DNA from: CAVQNQ01 sp963714205
Lineage (GTDB): Bacteria > Acidobacteriota > Terriglobia > Bryobacterales > Bryobacteraceae
Length of the DNA stretch: 64,000 nucleotides
Assembly (NCBI GenBank): GCA_963714205.1
Contig: CAVQNQ010000002.1
Location: 2,046,001 to 2,110,000 of the forward strand
Reading direction: 5' to 3'
Part shown: positions 44,658-53,475 of the stretch, piece after piece
How the letters are laid out: the number at the start of each line of letters is the position of its first letter
Numbering within the stretch: the first letter of the stretch is position 1
Notes under the pieces: model-generated
The model's input: the letters and a program-made list of their open reading frames with translations, nothing else
The model's database searches: none
Told to the model about the DNA's origin: nothing
Position numbers and translations under genes: made by a program

Positions 44658-45760
44658 GGATCGCCTACGTCATCACGCGCGCCGATGCGGTGGGCGGCGC
44701 CAGCGTACATGTTCTGGAAATGGCGCGTTTCATAAGCGAGCGCGGCCACCAGGCGATGGTCTTCATCGGCGGCGCGGGGCCGGTCACCAAGCGGCTGGAG
44801 CGCGCCGGCGTCCCGTTCCATCCCTTGCGCTTTCTGGGCCGCGCCATCCGGCCGGCGGCCGATCTGCGCGCCCTCGTCGAGCTGACCGCGGCGTTGCGCG
44901 ATTTCCGGCCCACCCTGGTCTCGACCCATACCGCCAAGGCCGGCTGGATCGGCCGCGCCGCCTGCGCGCGCCTGAATCTCGCGGCCATCCACACACCTCA
45001 CGGATGGCCCATGGGCGGTCGCATGCCGGGGCCGGGAGCGATTCTGTTCCAGATGGCCGAGCGCATGGCCGCGCCGTGGTCCCGCGCGATTGTCTGCGTG
45101 TGCGAGCACGAGCGGCAACTCGCAATCGCGCAGGGGATCGCGCCCTATCGTCTCCGCGTGATTCCCAACGGCGTGCGCGACGTGCCCGAATCGTTGCGGG
45201 CCTCGCCGCCGGGAGGATCCCCGCGCATCGTCTCGGTAGCGCGTTTCGAGCCGCCCAAGGACCATGCCACGCTGCTTGAAGCGCTGGCCCTCCTGCCCGG
45301 CCTCGAGTGGCAACTGGACCTGGTGGGCGACGGGCCGGGCGAATCCGCAGCGCGCGCGCGAGCCGCGCGGTTGGGCCTCTCCGGACGGGTTCGTTTTCTG
45401 GGCGCCCAGGAGGTCGTGGCGGCCGTGCTCTCGCGCGCCCACATTTTCGCTCTGGCGTCGCTTTCCGAGGCCTTGCCGCGCAGCCTGCTGGAGGCCATGT
45501 GCGCGGGCCTTCCGGTGGTGGCTACCGCGGTGGGTGGGATTCCTGAAGCGATCGACAATGGCGCTAACGGCCTCCTGGTCCCTCGAGAGGACCCGGGCGC
45601 CCTAGCCGGCGCGCTCGGGACGTTGATCGGGGATGCCTCCCTCAGGCTGCGCCTGGGCGCGGCGGCGCGGGCTACCTATGAAGCGCGTTTCCGCCTGGAG
45701 CAAATGGCGGCGAAGACAGCCGCGCTCTATGAGGCTGTTGCAGAAACCTATCGATCTTGA
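44654..45760 (+). CDS. glycosyltransferase family 4
   Basis: A 368-residue GT4 enzyme, ATG at 44654 overlapping the methyltransferase stop (ATGA). ITRADAVGGASVHVLEMARF and THTAKAGWIGR are typical of the CapM/PelF-like branch, followed by LRVIPNGVRDVPES, SVARFEPPKDHATLLEAL and the E-x7-E motif in LSEALPRSLLEAMCAGLPVVAT. Last gene of the polysaccharide operon. Its 3' end overlaps by 13 bp the convergent JAB/TonB gene. Confidence 0.93.
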   Translation: MRIAYVITRADAVGGASVHVLEMARFISERGHQAMVFIGGAGPVTKRLERAGVPFHPLRFLGRAIRPAADLRALVELTAALRDFRPTLVSTHTAKAGWIGRAACARLNLAAIHTPHGWPMGGRMPGPGAILFQMAERMAAPWSRAIVCVCEHERQLAIAQGIAPYRLRVIPNGVRDVPESLRASPPGGSPRIVSVARFEPPKDHATLLEALALLPGLEWQLDLVGDGPGESAARARAARLGLSGRVRFLGAQEVVAAVLSRAHIFALASLSEALPRSLLEAMCAGLPVVATAVGGIPEAIDNGANGLLVPREDPGALAGALGTLIGDASLRLRLGAAARATYEARFRLEQMAAKTAALYEAVAETYRS

Positions 45761-47337
45761 TCGTCCGCTCCAAAGCGGTACCGCAGCACCACTTCGCCCG
45801 CCACGTCCTGGCCGTCCGCGCGCGCCGGAGCGAACTCGGAACTCCGCGAAGCATACAGCGCCAGGTCGCTCAGCACGGGGTCTTTGCCCTTCGATACCAC
45901 CTCGGCGTCCTGCACCTCGCCGGTGGCCGCCACCAGCACGCGGACATCGATATTCACGGTGCTCGAAATCCGCTGGCGCACATCCGGAGGCACCAGGGGC
46001 GTGGGGTCCCACAGGGGGGCGGGCGGCGCGTCGGGGGAGTGCTTGAACAGCCTGGCGAATGCGCGCACCACACGGGAATGAGAGCTGCGCAGCACGGTCA
46101 CGCGGCAGAAGGAACCGCTCCTGGAGTCGCTGGAGAGCGGCGGCCCGCCGGACGCCCGCAGGTCACCGGAAATCACGGGAGGTGGATCGGCCAAGGGAGG
46201 CTCCGGCAAGAGGCGCAAAGCTGGATGAATCGCTGTCACGGTGTAGGCCGGTTTGCTGAGATCAGCCGTCCGCTGCGATGATCCCTTGGTGCGCGCTCGC
46301 GCCGCCGTTACCGCGGCAGCCGCGCTGCGCGGAGCGGGCGCCGGAACGGACAGGGTTGCCACGGGCGGCTGGGGCGGGGCCAGATTTTCCGGGGCGGGCG
46401 CCGTTGGCGCCGGAAATACCGGCTCGGCTGCCGGTGGCGCGGGCGCGGCCGCCAGGTTATACGGACTGTGCGCAGCTGAGGTGTGCTCCATTCCGGGAGC
46501 CGAATTCGACTCCGGCGCGCGGGCCGGCGGAGTGGTGCGGCTGAGCATGCCCGAAACCAGCGCCGCGGCCATTGCCAACGCCGCCATCGCCCATTTCAAG
46601 GCGCCACGCTTTCGGGACACCGCGCGGCGAGGCGCGGCCGATGCGGGAGCGGGCTTGACCTCCGGCTCCGCGCCGGCCCGCGGCGCACTGGCCGGCCGCA
46701 ACTCTTCCGGAGCCGGTTTCAGCGAATTCACCAGCTTTGGCGTGGGCGCCGGTGGGCGGATGGGCTCGTTCACCTCGCCGCGCGCCTCCAGCATCTGCTT
46801 GCTCAAAGGAAACACCAGGGACGGGGTGGTGGAGCGGATCTTGCCCCCTTCCCACATCAGGAATCCAGCCATGGGCGGCCCGTCCGCGCGCGGCCGGATC
46901 AGCAGAAACACGTTGGAGGCCTTCGCAAAATAGGTCGAGAAGAGCGTCACATCCTCGATCTCGAGGCCGAATTCCCGGCGCGTGTGGCTGCGGTAGAAAC
47001 CCACCACGGAAAGCTGGGTCCGCCGCCGGGCCAGGCGCGGCTCCAGAGCCTTCCGGTCCGGATCGGAGAGCAGCAGCGAGGGCCCGGCCGCGTGCTCGCT
47101 CTCGATGGGCTCGAAATCGGCCACTTCCACGACGGTCTGTCCGTGCGCGCTCCTGCTCCGGCCCAGCAGTAACCCGCCCACTTCCAGGCCGCGCCACGAA
47201 TTAGTCCGGTAGCCCGCCTCGACCACGGCTGCCAGGCGATCGACGATATCGACGTTCAAGAGCACGCTGACGGGTTTGCCAACGATCTGCCACAGATAAG
47301 CCGGGAAATTCGCGGATTCCTGCATACCAGTCCCCAC
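45748..47337 (-). CDS. JAB/MPN-like domain fused through a membrane span to a TonB-like C-terminus
   Basis: A 529-residue protein with an unusual build. Residues 25-170 resemble a JAB/MPN fold: LEVGGLLLG with Glu52, then VVGFYRSHTRREFG and IEDVTLF. In an active JAMM metalloprotease the loop reads H-S-H-P with later S and D; here it is R116-S-H118-T with D129 kept, so one metal histidine and the serine are lost. A single span follows at 246-265, then a long Pro/Ala-rich stretch (270-350), and a C-terminal 90-residue domain like TonB_C (VNIDVRVLVAATGEVQDAEV, GEVVLRYRF). The Pro-rich spacer would cross the periplasm, putting the JAB-like part in the cytoplasm. Partners are unknown. Confidence 0.75.
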   Translation of the reverse strand: MGTGMQESANFPAYLWQIVGKPVSVLLNVDIVDRLAAVVEAGYRTNSWRGLEVGGLLLGRSRSAHGQTVVEVADFEPIESEHAAGPSLLLSDPDRKALEPRLARRRTQLSVVGFYRSHTRREFGLEIEDVTLFSTYFAKASNVFLLIRPRADGPPMAGFLMWEGGKIRSTTPSLVFPLSKQMLEARGEVNEPIRPPAPTPKLVNSLKPAPEELRPASAPRAGAEPEVKPAPASAAPRRAVSRKRGALKWAMAALAMAAALVSGMLSRTTPPARAPESNSAPGMEHTSAAHSPYNLAAAPAPPAAEPVFPAPTAPAPENLAPPQPPVATLSVPAPAPRSAAAAVTAARARTKGSSQRTADLSKPAYTVTAIHPALRLLPEPPLADPPPVISGDLRASGGPPLSSDSRSGSFCRVTVLRSSHSRVVRAFARLFKHSPDAPPAPLWDPTPLVPPDVRQRISSTVNIDVRVLVAATGEVQDAEVVSKGKDPVLSDLALYASRSSEFAPARADGQDVAGEVVLRYRFGADDQDR

Positions 47338-47460
47338 CGTGAGGCTTTATATTGATTTTACGATGCTTGCCCGCATGGTCTCGACCTTTACAAGCCCGGT
47401 TTTGTGAGGCGATATACGAGGTGTGTGTCCGCTTTGCTGCGTGTGTGAAAATAGTACCTA

Positions 47461-48087
47461 GTGATTGTACTAGACGGCATTTACTATGCGGCCGCTCTGA
47501 CGGGCGCCGGCTTCTTAGTTTGGTGGCTGGCAGGCCCATGGTTCGCCGCGCCGCTTTGGCTTTTATCGCTTTTCTGCCTGTATTTCTTTCGCGACCCCGA
47601 GCGCGCCATCCCCGCCGGTCCGGTAGCCGTCGCACCCGCCGATGGCAAGGTGGTGGCCGTGAAATCCGAAGGCCCCATGCTCAGCCGCGTCAGCATTTTC
47701 TTGAATATTTTCGACGTTCACGTGAACCGGGCGCCCATTAGCGGGATCATCGGCGACGTGAAGTACCGGCCGGGCGCATTCCATGTGGCCAACCGGGAGG
47801 AATGTTCCACGGGAAACGAACAGAACGTGGTGACCGTCGAGGGTGAGGGCACCACCGTGGTTTTCAAGCAGATCGCCGGGCTCATCGCGCGGCGCATTGT
47901 CTTCTACAGGAAGCCCGGCGAGCGCGTGGCCACCGGCGAACGCGTGGGGTTGATTAAGTTCGGCTCGCGCGTGGATGTGTTGCTCGGCCCCGAGTGGGAA
48001 ATCGCGGTCCAGCCCGGCGAGCGCGTAGCCGCCGGATCGAGCGTGATTGCGCGCCGCCGCGGCCAGGAATGTGCCCATGGGGCTTAA
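47461..48087 (+). CDS. psd: phosphatidylserine decarboxylase proenzyme
   Basis: A 208-residue decarboxylase of the short (PSD-A/archaeal-like) type that makes phosphatidylethanolamine. Start GTG at 47461 without a clear ribosome site. Membrane-associated N-terminus (YYAAALTGAGFLVWWLAG), then FRDPERAIP, IFLNIFDVHVNRAP, and the self-cleavage site LIKFGSRVDVLL, where the Gly-Ser bond is cut to form the pyruvoyl group. It overlaps pssA, which makes its substrate, by 11 bp. Confidence 0.95.
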   Translation: MIVLDGIYYAAALTGAGFLVWWLAGPWFAAPLWLLSLFCLYFFRDPERAIPAGPVAVAPADGKVVAVKSEGPMLSRVSIFLNIFDVHVNRAPISGIIGDVKYRPGAFHVANREECSTGNEQNVVTVEGEGTTVVFKQIAGLIARRIVFYRKPGERVATGERVGLIKFGSRVDVLLGPEWEIAVQPGERVAAGSSVIARRRGQECAHGA

Positions 48088-48976
48088 AGAACGGCTGGCG
48101 GACCCGCGCTCGCCGGATCATCGCCCCCGCCGCGCCGCCTATGCCTTGCCGACATTATTCACGGCGGGCAACATATTTCTCGGCTACATCTCCATCCTTC
48201 GCTCCTTCCGGGGGGCCATTCTGGCGGCCGCGGGCGGGGCGGCCGCGGGTGCGGCGGCCGAACAGTTCTCGTTCGCCGCACGGGCCATCGGAGCGGCCTT
48301 CGTGCTGGACGGACTGGACGGCCGCATCGCGCGCATGACCAATACCACCAGCGAGTTCGGGCGGGAGATGGATTCTCTCGCCGACGTTATCAGCTTCGGC
48401 ATGGCGCCCGCCGTGCTGGCTTTCGCCTGGGGCGTGCAGTTCATCGATCATGGCGTCAGCGAGAGCTTTCGCAACCAGATCCACAACGCCGGGTACTTCA
48501 TCGCGTTTCTCTTCCTGATCTGCGGCGCCGCCCGGCTGGCGCGTTTCAATATCCAGAAGAACCCCGTCCCCAAGAATCCCGGCCGGCCGGATCGCAAGTA
48601 TTTCGTGGGCCTGCCCATTCCCGCGGGCGCCGGCATGGTAGCCGCGGTGGTGATCGCGTGCGACGGAGAGCCGCTGGGCTGGTGGGTATACTCGGTGGCG
48701 TGGCTGGCCCTGCTGGCTTCGCTTGGATTTCTCATGGTGAGCACCTGGCGCTATAACAGCTTCAAAGGCATCAGCCTTTCGAAGCCCTACACGACGCTGC
48801 TGGTGGTGTTGGCGGCCGGGTTCATCTATCTCGTCTGGAACTACGCGCAACCCGTGCTGCTGACCCTGGCCTCCGTGTACGTGGCCAGCGGCGTGGTCAC
48901 CCGCGTGGCCGGAGTAGTTCGCCGGCGCATCAGACAGGCGCGCGCGCAACGCGCCGCGGAGGGCCAGCTTGGCTAA
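48077..48976 (+). CDS. pssA: CDP-diacylglycerol--serine O-phosphatidyltransferase
   Basis: A 299-residue membrane enzyme making phosphatidylserine. I take the ATG at 48077 (MGLKERLADP) though the frame is open to 48047. The CDP-alcohol phosphatidyltransferase motif is complete: DGLDGRIARMTNTTSEFGREMDSLAD (split here as DGLDGRIAR, then EFGREMDSLAD). About six to eight hydrophobic spans follow. Operon partner of psd; together they give phosphatidylethanolamine. The stop overlaps the next gene by 8 bp. Confidence 0.95.
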   Translation: MGLKERLADPRSPDHRPRRAAYALPTLFTAGNIFLGYISILRSFRGAILAAAGGAAAGAAAEQFSFAARAIGAAFVLDGLDGRIARMTNTTSEFGREMDSLADVISFGMAPAVLAFAWGVQFIDHGVSESFRNQIHNAGYFIAFLFLICGAARLARFNIQKNPVPKNPGRPDRKYFVGLPIPAGAGMVAAVVIACDGEPLGWWVYSVAWLALLASLGFLMVSTWRYNSFKGISLSKPYTTLLVVLAAGFIYLVWNYAQPVLLTLASVYVASGVVTRVAGVVRRRIRQARAQRAAEGQLG

Positions 48977-49982
48977 GCGGCCGGTGGTGGCGCTGGTGGG
49001 CGGCGAATCGCTTCTGGGCCGCGAGATCCGCGACCTCGCGGGCGGGACCGGCGGCGCATTCGAGCTCCGCCTTCTGGCCGGCGACGAGGAGCACTCCGGC
49101 ACCTTGACGCGCATGGGCGACGAACCCGCCTTCGTTACCGCCCTCAGCGCCGAGAGCCTCGAGGATGCCCGCGCTGTTATCCTGGCCGGCTCCGCGGAGT
49201 CCAGCCGCCAGGCTCTCGCGCTGGCCACCGCCGAAACGGGCGCCGCCATTATCGACCTCGCCGGCGCCGCGGAGGAACTGCCGGATGCCCGCCTGCGCGC
49301 TCCTCTCGCCGAGCCGGAAGATCAACCTTTGGACGACTCGACGCGCATCCACGTGATCGCCCATCCGGCGGCCATTGCCCTAGCCCTCTTCCTTCGCCGG
49401 CTGCACAACCTTGAACCCATCCGCCGTTCGGTCATCCAGATCCTCGCTCCAGCCAGCGAGCACGGAGCGGGCGGTGTGGAGGAGCTGCAACAGCAGACCA
49501 TCAGCCTGCTTTCGTTCAAGAATATGCCGCGGGCCGTCTTCGACGCGCAGCTCGCTTTCAACCTGCTGGCCCGCTACGGAGAAGAAGCTCCCGCGGCGCT
49601 GGAGGATTCCGAATTGCGCATCGAGCGCCACCTGGCCACGCTGCTGGCCCTGCCCGGAGATGACGAGGGCGCTCCCATGCCGTCTCTGCACCTGGTGCAA
49701 GCGCCGGTCTTTCACGGCTACAGCTTTTCCGCCTGGGTGGAATTTGAAGAGGCGCCCGAAATGGGAGTGTTGGAGAGTGCGCTGGTGGCCGGTTCCATCG
49801 AGGTCCATGGCCCGGATGTGGAAGCGCCCACCAATGTCGGCCAAGCCGGCCAGGGGGGAATCGCGGTGGGCGGCATCGGTCCGGACCGCAACCACGCGGA
49901 TGCCTGGTGGTTCTGGATGGTGGCCGACAATCTCCGGCTGGCGGCCGAAAACGCCGTGGCCGTGGCGCGGCAAATCGTATGA
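48969..49982 (+). CDS. aspartate-semialdehyde dehydrogenase-like protein lacking the catalytic cysteine
   Basis: A 337-residue protein of the ASADH/Usg-1 group. Start TTG at 48969. NAD(P)-binding VALVGGESLLGREI and the dimerisation segment EHGAGGVEELQQQT are recognisable, and VFHGYSFSAWVEFE resembles the ASADH substrate region. Where ASADH has the nucleophile Cys after an Asn (NCT), this protein has IAHPAAIALALF, so the usual reaction is impossible. Similar Usg-1 proteins are known without function. It sits between phospholipid and lipopolysaccharide-assembly genes, not in a lysine operon. Confidence 0.8.
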   Translation: MAKRPVVALVGGESLLGREIRDLAGGTGGAFELRLLAGDEEHSGTLTRMGDEPAFVTALSAESLEDARAVILAGSAESSRQALALATAETGAAIIDLAGAAEELPDARLRAPLAEPEDQPLDDSTRIHVIAHPAAIALALFLRRLHNLEPIRRSVIQILAPASEHGAGGVEELQQQTISLLSFKNMPRAVFDAQLAFNLLARYGEEAPAALEDSELRIERHLATLLALPGDDEGAPMPSLHLVQAPVFHGYSFSAWVEFEEAPEMGVLESALVAGSIEVHGPDVEAPTNVGQAGQGGIAVGGIGPDRNHADAWWFWMVADNLRLAAENAVAVARQIV

Positions 49983-50488
49983 AGAAGCTGCTTTTCCTAT
50001 TGGCGCTGGCGGGCACCGGCTGCGGCTATCACGTGGGCGGTCACAGCGAGGTGATCCCCAAAGACGTCAAAACTATTGCCATCCCCGCTTTCAGCACGGT
50101 CACCCCGCAATACCGCCTGGCCCGCCTGCTCCCCACCGATCTGACGCGCGAGTTCATCTCGCGTACGCGCTATAACATCGTGGCGGACCCCGCGCAGGCC
50201 GATCTCGTCCTCAATGGCGTGCTGGCCAACTACGGCGCCTATGGCACCACCAGCGATCCCGTCACCGGCCGTGCCACCAGCGGCCAGGTGGTCGTCACCC
50301 TCAACCTCACCTTGACGGACCGGCGCTCCGGCAAGGTGCTATACACCCAGAAGGGCCTCGAGTTTCGCGAGCGCTACGAGATCTCGACCAATCCGCAAAA
50401 CTACTTCGACGAGACCGCCACCGCGGTCGCGCGGGTCAGCCAGGCTGTAGCCCGCAAAGTGGTCACCGATATCCTGGAGGCCTTCTAG
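49979..50488 (+). CDS. lptE: LptE-like LPS-assembly lipoprotein
   Basis: A 169-residue lipoprotein. ATG at 49979 overlaps the previous stop. Signal peptide with lipobox ending ...GTGC, cysteine near residue 15, then GYHVGGHSEVIPKDVKTIAIPAF, the conserved start of the LptE/DUF4136-like fold. LptE plugs the LptD barrel and helps insert LPS in the outer membrane. The assignment is by N-terminal pattern and length; lptD is not in the window. Confidence 0.82.
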   Translation: MKKLLFLLALAGTGCGYHVGGHSEVIPKDVKTIAIPAFSTVTPQYRLARLLPTDLTREFISRTRYNIVADPAQADLVLNGVLANYGAYGTTSDPVTGRATSGQVVVTLNLTLTDRRSGKVLYTQKGLEFRERYEISTNPQNYFDETATAVARVSQAVARKVVTDILEAF

Positions 50489-50509
50489 CGGCACCATGGG
50501 GCCGCCGCC

Positions 50510-51565
50510 ATGACTTCCGCCCAGCTACTTTCGCGAATTCAAAAGGGCTCCGCGCCTCCGGCCGTGCTGCTCCTGGGTACCGAGGCCTACGAACGCCTCC
50601 GGCTCAAGCGTGCCTTGCTCTCCACCGTGCCCGAAGATGCCGTAGCCCGGCACGATCTGGGGCAGGTGGAATTAGCCGCGGTCATCGACGACGCCCGCGC
50701 GCTGTCCCTCTTCGCCGCCGAACGGCTCATTTGGGTGGCCAACGCCGAAGCCGCCCTGCCGCGCGGCCGCTCCGAGGAGGAAGGCGAGGGGGAGTCCCCG
50801 GCCGGAAGCGCCTCCGACGCCGCGCTACTGGCCGCCTACCTGAAGAATCCCACTCCCGGAGTGCTGCTGGTCTTCGAGGCCATCCGCTTCGATTTCGAAG
50901 GCGACGACAAGCGCAAGCAGGAGCGCGTGCGCAAGTTCTATGGAGCCATCCCCGACGTGATCGAACTGCGGCGCTACGCCGCCCACGAGGCCCGCCAGGA
51001 GGCTGAAGCGCTGATCCGGCGCGCCGGTTTTCAAGTGGATCCCGCCGCCGTGGATCTGCTGGTGGAAGCTCTGGGCGCCGATATGGCGCGCATCGCCACC
51101 GAGATCGAAAAGTTGGGCCTGTATGCCGGCAGCCGCGCGGTGGGGCCCGAAGACATCGCCGCGCTGGTCCCGGATGCCCGCGCCACCACCATCTTCGCCC
51201 TGGTGAACGCGCTGGGCCGCCGCGATCGCGCCCGCGCGCTGGAGATCCTCGACACCCTGACGCGCGAAGGCGAATACCTGCCCCTCGCGCTGGCCTTCCT
51301 CTCGACGCAATTCCGCATGGCCCTGGTGGCCCGCGAGGCGGGGCTGAAGAGTTCGCAGCAGGTTCAGGCGCACTTTACGCGGCAGGGGGTGCCGATGTGG
51401 GGATCGCGCGCGGACCAGGTTCTCCAAACCGTGAGCCGCTTCGCCGGCCCTCAACTCGAGCGCGCGTTGAAGCTGATTTCAAGGGCGGACAGAGGCCTGC
51501 GCGATGCGCGGCCCGATGACCGCATCGTCATGGAGCAGTTTGTCCTGGAACTGACGGACCGGTAG
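50510..51565 (+). CDS. holA: DNA polymerase III subunit delta
   Basis: A 351-residue clamp-loader subunit. LLLGTEAYERLRLKRAL at the N-terminus, a short acidic insert (EEEGEGESP) near residue 90, then FEAIRFDF, and LVEALGADMARIATEIEKLGLYAG are typical of HolA. It follows lptE by 21 bp, an order (lptE-holA) also seen in many proteobacteria, which supports both names. Cytoplasmic. Confidence 0.93.
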   Translation: MTSAQLLSRIQKGSAPPAVLLLGTEAYERLRLKRALLSTVPEDAVARHDLGQVELAAVIDDARALSLFAAERLIWVANAEAALPRGRSEEEGEGESPAGSASDAALLAAYLKNPTPGVLLVFEAIRFDFEGDDKRKQERVRKFYGAIPDVIELRRYAAHEARQEAEALIRRAGFQVDPAAVDLLVEALGADMARIATEIEKLGLYAGSRAVGPEDIAALVPDARATTIFALVNALGRRDRARALEILDTLTREGEYLPLALAFLSTQFRMALVAREAGLKSSQQVQAHFTRQGVPMWGSRADQVLQTVSRFAGPQLERALKLISRADRGLRDARPDDRIVMEQFVLELTDR

Positions 51566-51572
51566 GCCGCGG

Positions 51573-51839
51573 TTATCCCGCCAGCGCCTTCACCCGCACG
51601 TGCAGCTTGGATTTATACCGCGCCGCCGTGTTCTTCTTGATGATGCCCTTCTTGGCCGACCGATCGATAACCGAGAAGGTCTGGGCAAGCAAATCGGCGG
51701 CGGCCTTGGCATCCTTGCTTTGAATGGCGCGGCGCATGGCGCGAATCTGGTGACGCAGCTGGGAAGTGTTCTTCCGGTTGAAATCCGTGCGGCGTTGTTC
51801 CTGGCGTACGCGCTTGAGCGCGGAATAAGTGTTGGCCAT
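51573..51839 (-). CDS. rpsT: 30S ribosomal protein S20
   Basis: An 88-residue basic ribosomal protein. MANTYSALKRVRQEQRR, RAIQSKDAKAAADLLAQT and KKGIIKKNTAARYKSKL are the family signatures; length is normal. It is convergent with holA, only 7 bp between stops, leaving no space for a terminator except inside holA. The association of rpsT with holA is also found elsewhere. Confidence 0.97.
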   Translation of the reverse strand: MANTYSALKRVRQEQRRTDFNRKNTSQLRHQIRAMRRAIQSKDAKAAADLLAQTFSVIDRSAKKGIIKKNTAARYKSKLHVRVKALAG

Positions 51840-52049
51840 CTTGGCTAAATCAAATCCTTCGAGAGCTTTGAGTTCCAGGATACCGCACCGGCCGCGGCCC
51901 CGGCAAGCGACGAAAGGGCGATCCGTGCTGGCCGCCGTCCCGCTCGCGCCCCCCCGGCGCGCATCCAGCTTCCCTTTGAGAGTGTGCTTTATGCCACGGA
52001 TGAACGATTTCTCTTTGCTGAATAAAACATTTGCTGTAGATTATGTTAT

Positions 52050-53474
52050 ATGGAGAGCAGTAGCGATTCCTCCATTTGGAGAAGCCTGGCGGTCGCATTT
52101 GGCGACGGCCTGGCCTTCGGCGTGGGCATGAAGCTCTCGCAAAACGCGGCCCGCAAATCCGAACGCCCGGCTGCGAACGTCCTTGACCCGCTTGCCAACC
52201 GCATGGAGCAGGTGGAGCAGCGCCTCCAACGCATGGAGCGCGCGCCCGCCCTGCTTGCCGCCGCGTCCTCGGCAGCGGCTTCCGCCCCGCGCGCGGGAAA
52301 CGGAGCCGGCGCTTTCGACCAGAAGGTCCTCGATGCCGTGGTCAACGCCCTCGAAGCGCGCCTCAAGGAACACTCCGGGCAAGTGGAGCGCTATTTAACC
52401 GACCTCGAGGCCAAGATCGCCATCGAGCTGCAATCGCTGCACCAGCAGGATCAATCCACTGCCTCCGGAGCCCAAACCCGCCTTGACGAGGTCCGCCAGG
52501 TGTTCGACCAGCGGATCTCGGCGGCTCACGAGCGGCTGGAGCGGGACATCGGCTCGTTGCGAGCCGAGGTGGTCTCGCTCAACCGCGAATTCGCCGAAGC
52601 GGTGGCGCGCATTGTCGAACAGCAGGTGGCCGCCAGCGTGAAGACGCAGGCGGATGCCCTGGGACAAACGCTCGATCGCAACGTGGCCACCGCCGCGCAG
52701 GCGGTCGAGGAGCGCGTCTCCAGCGCCGTCGAGGCGCAGACCGGCGCCGCCGAACACCGCGTGACGTCGGCCATGGAAGCCCGCGCGGGCGCCCTGGAAC
52801 AACAACTGTCCGCAACTGTGGAGGCCAGACTCGGCGGCATCGAACAACAGGTGTCCGCGGCCATCGGCAATCATCTGGAGTTGCTCGACCGGCACGTCGC
52901 CGAGACGATCAAAGCCCGCGCCAGCGCCACGGAAGCGGCGGTCGCCGCCGCCCTGCGAGGCGAGTTCGACGCTTTGGAGAAGGATCTGCGCGAGCGCCTG
53001 GAACGCAAGGACCGTGAAATCGCGGAACTGCGCGAGCGGCTGGCTGACGGCGACCGCGCGGCCCTGGATTTCGTGGCTGCGGTAGGCGATCTGTGCCGCC
53101 GGACGTCGGATCGAATCGCCAAGCCCGGCGCGCCGCCCGCGAATGCCGCCGGCCCACAGACGCTGTCTATCCCGGCTGAGCCTGAACCGCCGGCTGAGCC
53201 CGAACGCCCGGCGGCGTTCGCGCCCCCGCCGGCGCCTGAACCCGAGCTTGAACCCGCGCCGCCGCCCGCTCCCCAGGGGTTGCATCTGGCGCCTCACGGA
53301 CCCCCCAGCTCGATGGTGGCCGCCGCCGCGTCGCCGGAGCCGGAGCCGCAAATCGCAAATTTCGATTCGCTGCCCGCTTTCGCACAGCCCAAAGCCGGCC
53401 GACCCTGGCGCTTTCCCGTGGTCTCTTCCTTCCTCGCTTTGACGATGGGTCTGATGCTGCTACGCTACTGGTAG
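52050..53474 (+). CDS. tail-anchored coiled-coil protein with 15-residue repeats
   Basis: A 474-residue protein I do not recognise. Residues 45-340 are almost entirely helical. Between about 195 and 305 the sequence repeats every 15 residues, for example VSSAVEAQTGAAEHR, VTSAMEARAGALEQQ, LSATVEARLGGIEQQ and VSAAIGNHLELLDRH, a regular pentadecad coiled coil. A Pro/Ala/Glu-rich stretch (350-450) follows, and a single hydrophobic span at the very C-terminus (VVSSFLALTMGLMLLRYW). The long helix would stand in the cytoplasm, anchored by its tail. A role in shape, secretion or tethering is only a guess. Confidence 0.75.
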   Translation: MESSSDSSIWRSLAVAFGDGLAFGVGMKLSQNAARKSERPAANVLDPLANRMEQVEQRLQRMERAPALLAAASSAAASAPRAGNGAGAFDQKVLDAVVNALEARLKEHSGQVERYLTDLEAKIAIELQSLHQQDQSTASGAQTRLDEVRQVFDQRISAAHERLERDIGSLRAEVVSLNREFAEAVARIVEQQVAASVKTQADALGQTLDRNVATAAQAVEERVSSAVEAQTGAAEHRVTSAMEARAGALEQQLSATVEARLGGIEQQVSAAIGNHLELLDRHVAETIKARASATEAAVAAALRGEFDALEKDLRERLERKDREIAELRERLADGDRAALDFVAAVGDLCRRTSDRIAKPGAPPANAAGPQTLSIPAEPEPPAEPERPAAFAPPPAPEPELEPAPPPAPQGLHLAPHGPPSSMVAAAASPEPEPQIANFDSLPAFAQPKAGRPWRFPVVSSFLALTMGLMLLRYW

Positions 53475-53475
53475 C

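Noticed and set aside
46253..47204. Plus-strand open frames opposite the JAB/TonB gene
   Set aside because: Low-complexity shadow of the Pro/Ala-rich spacer; no starts with ribosome sites.
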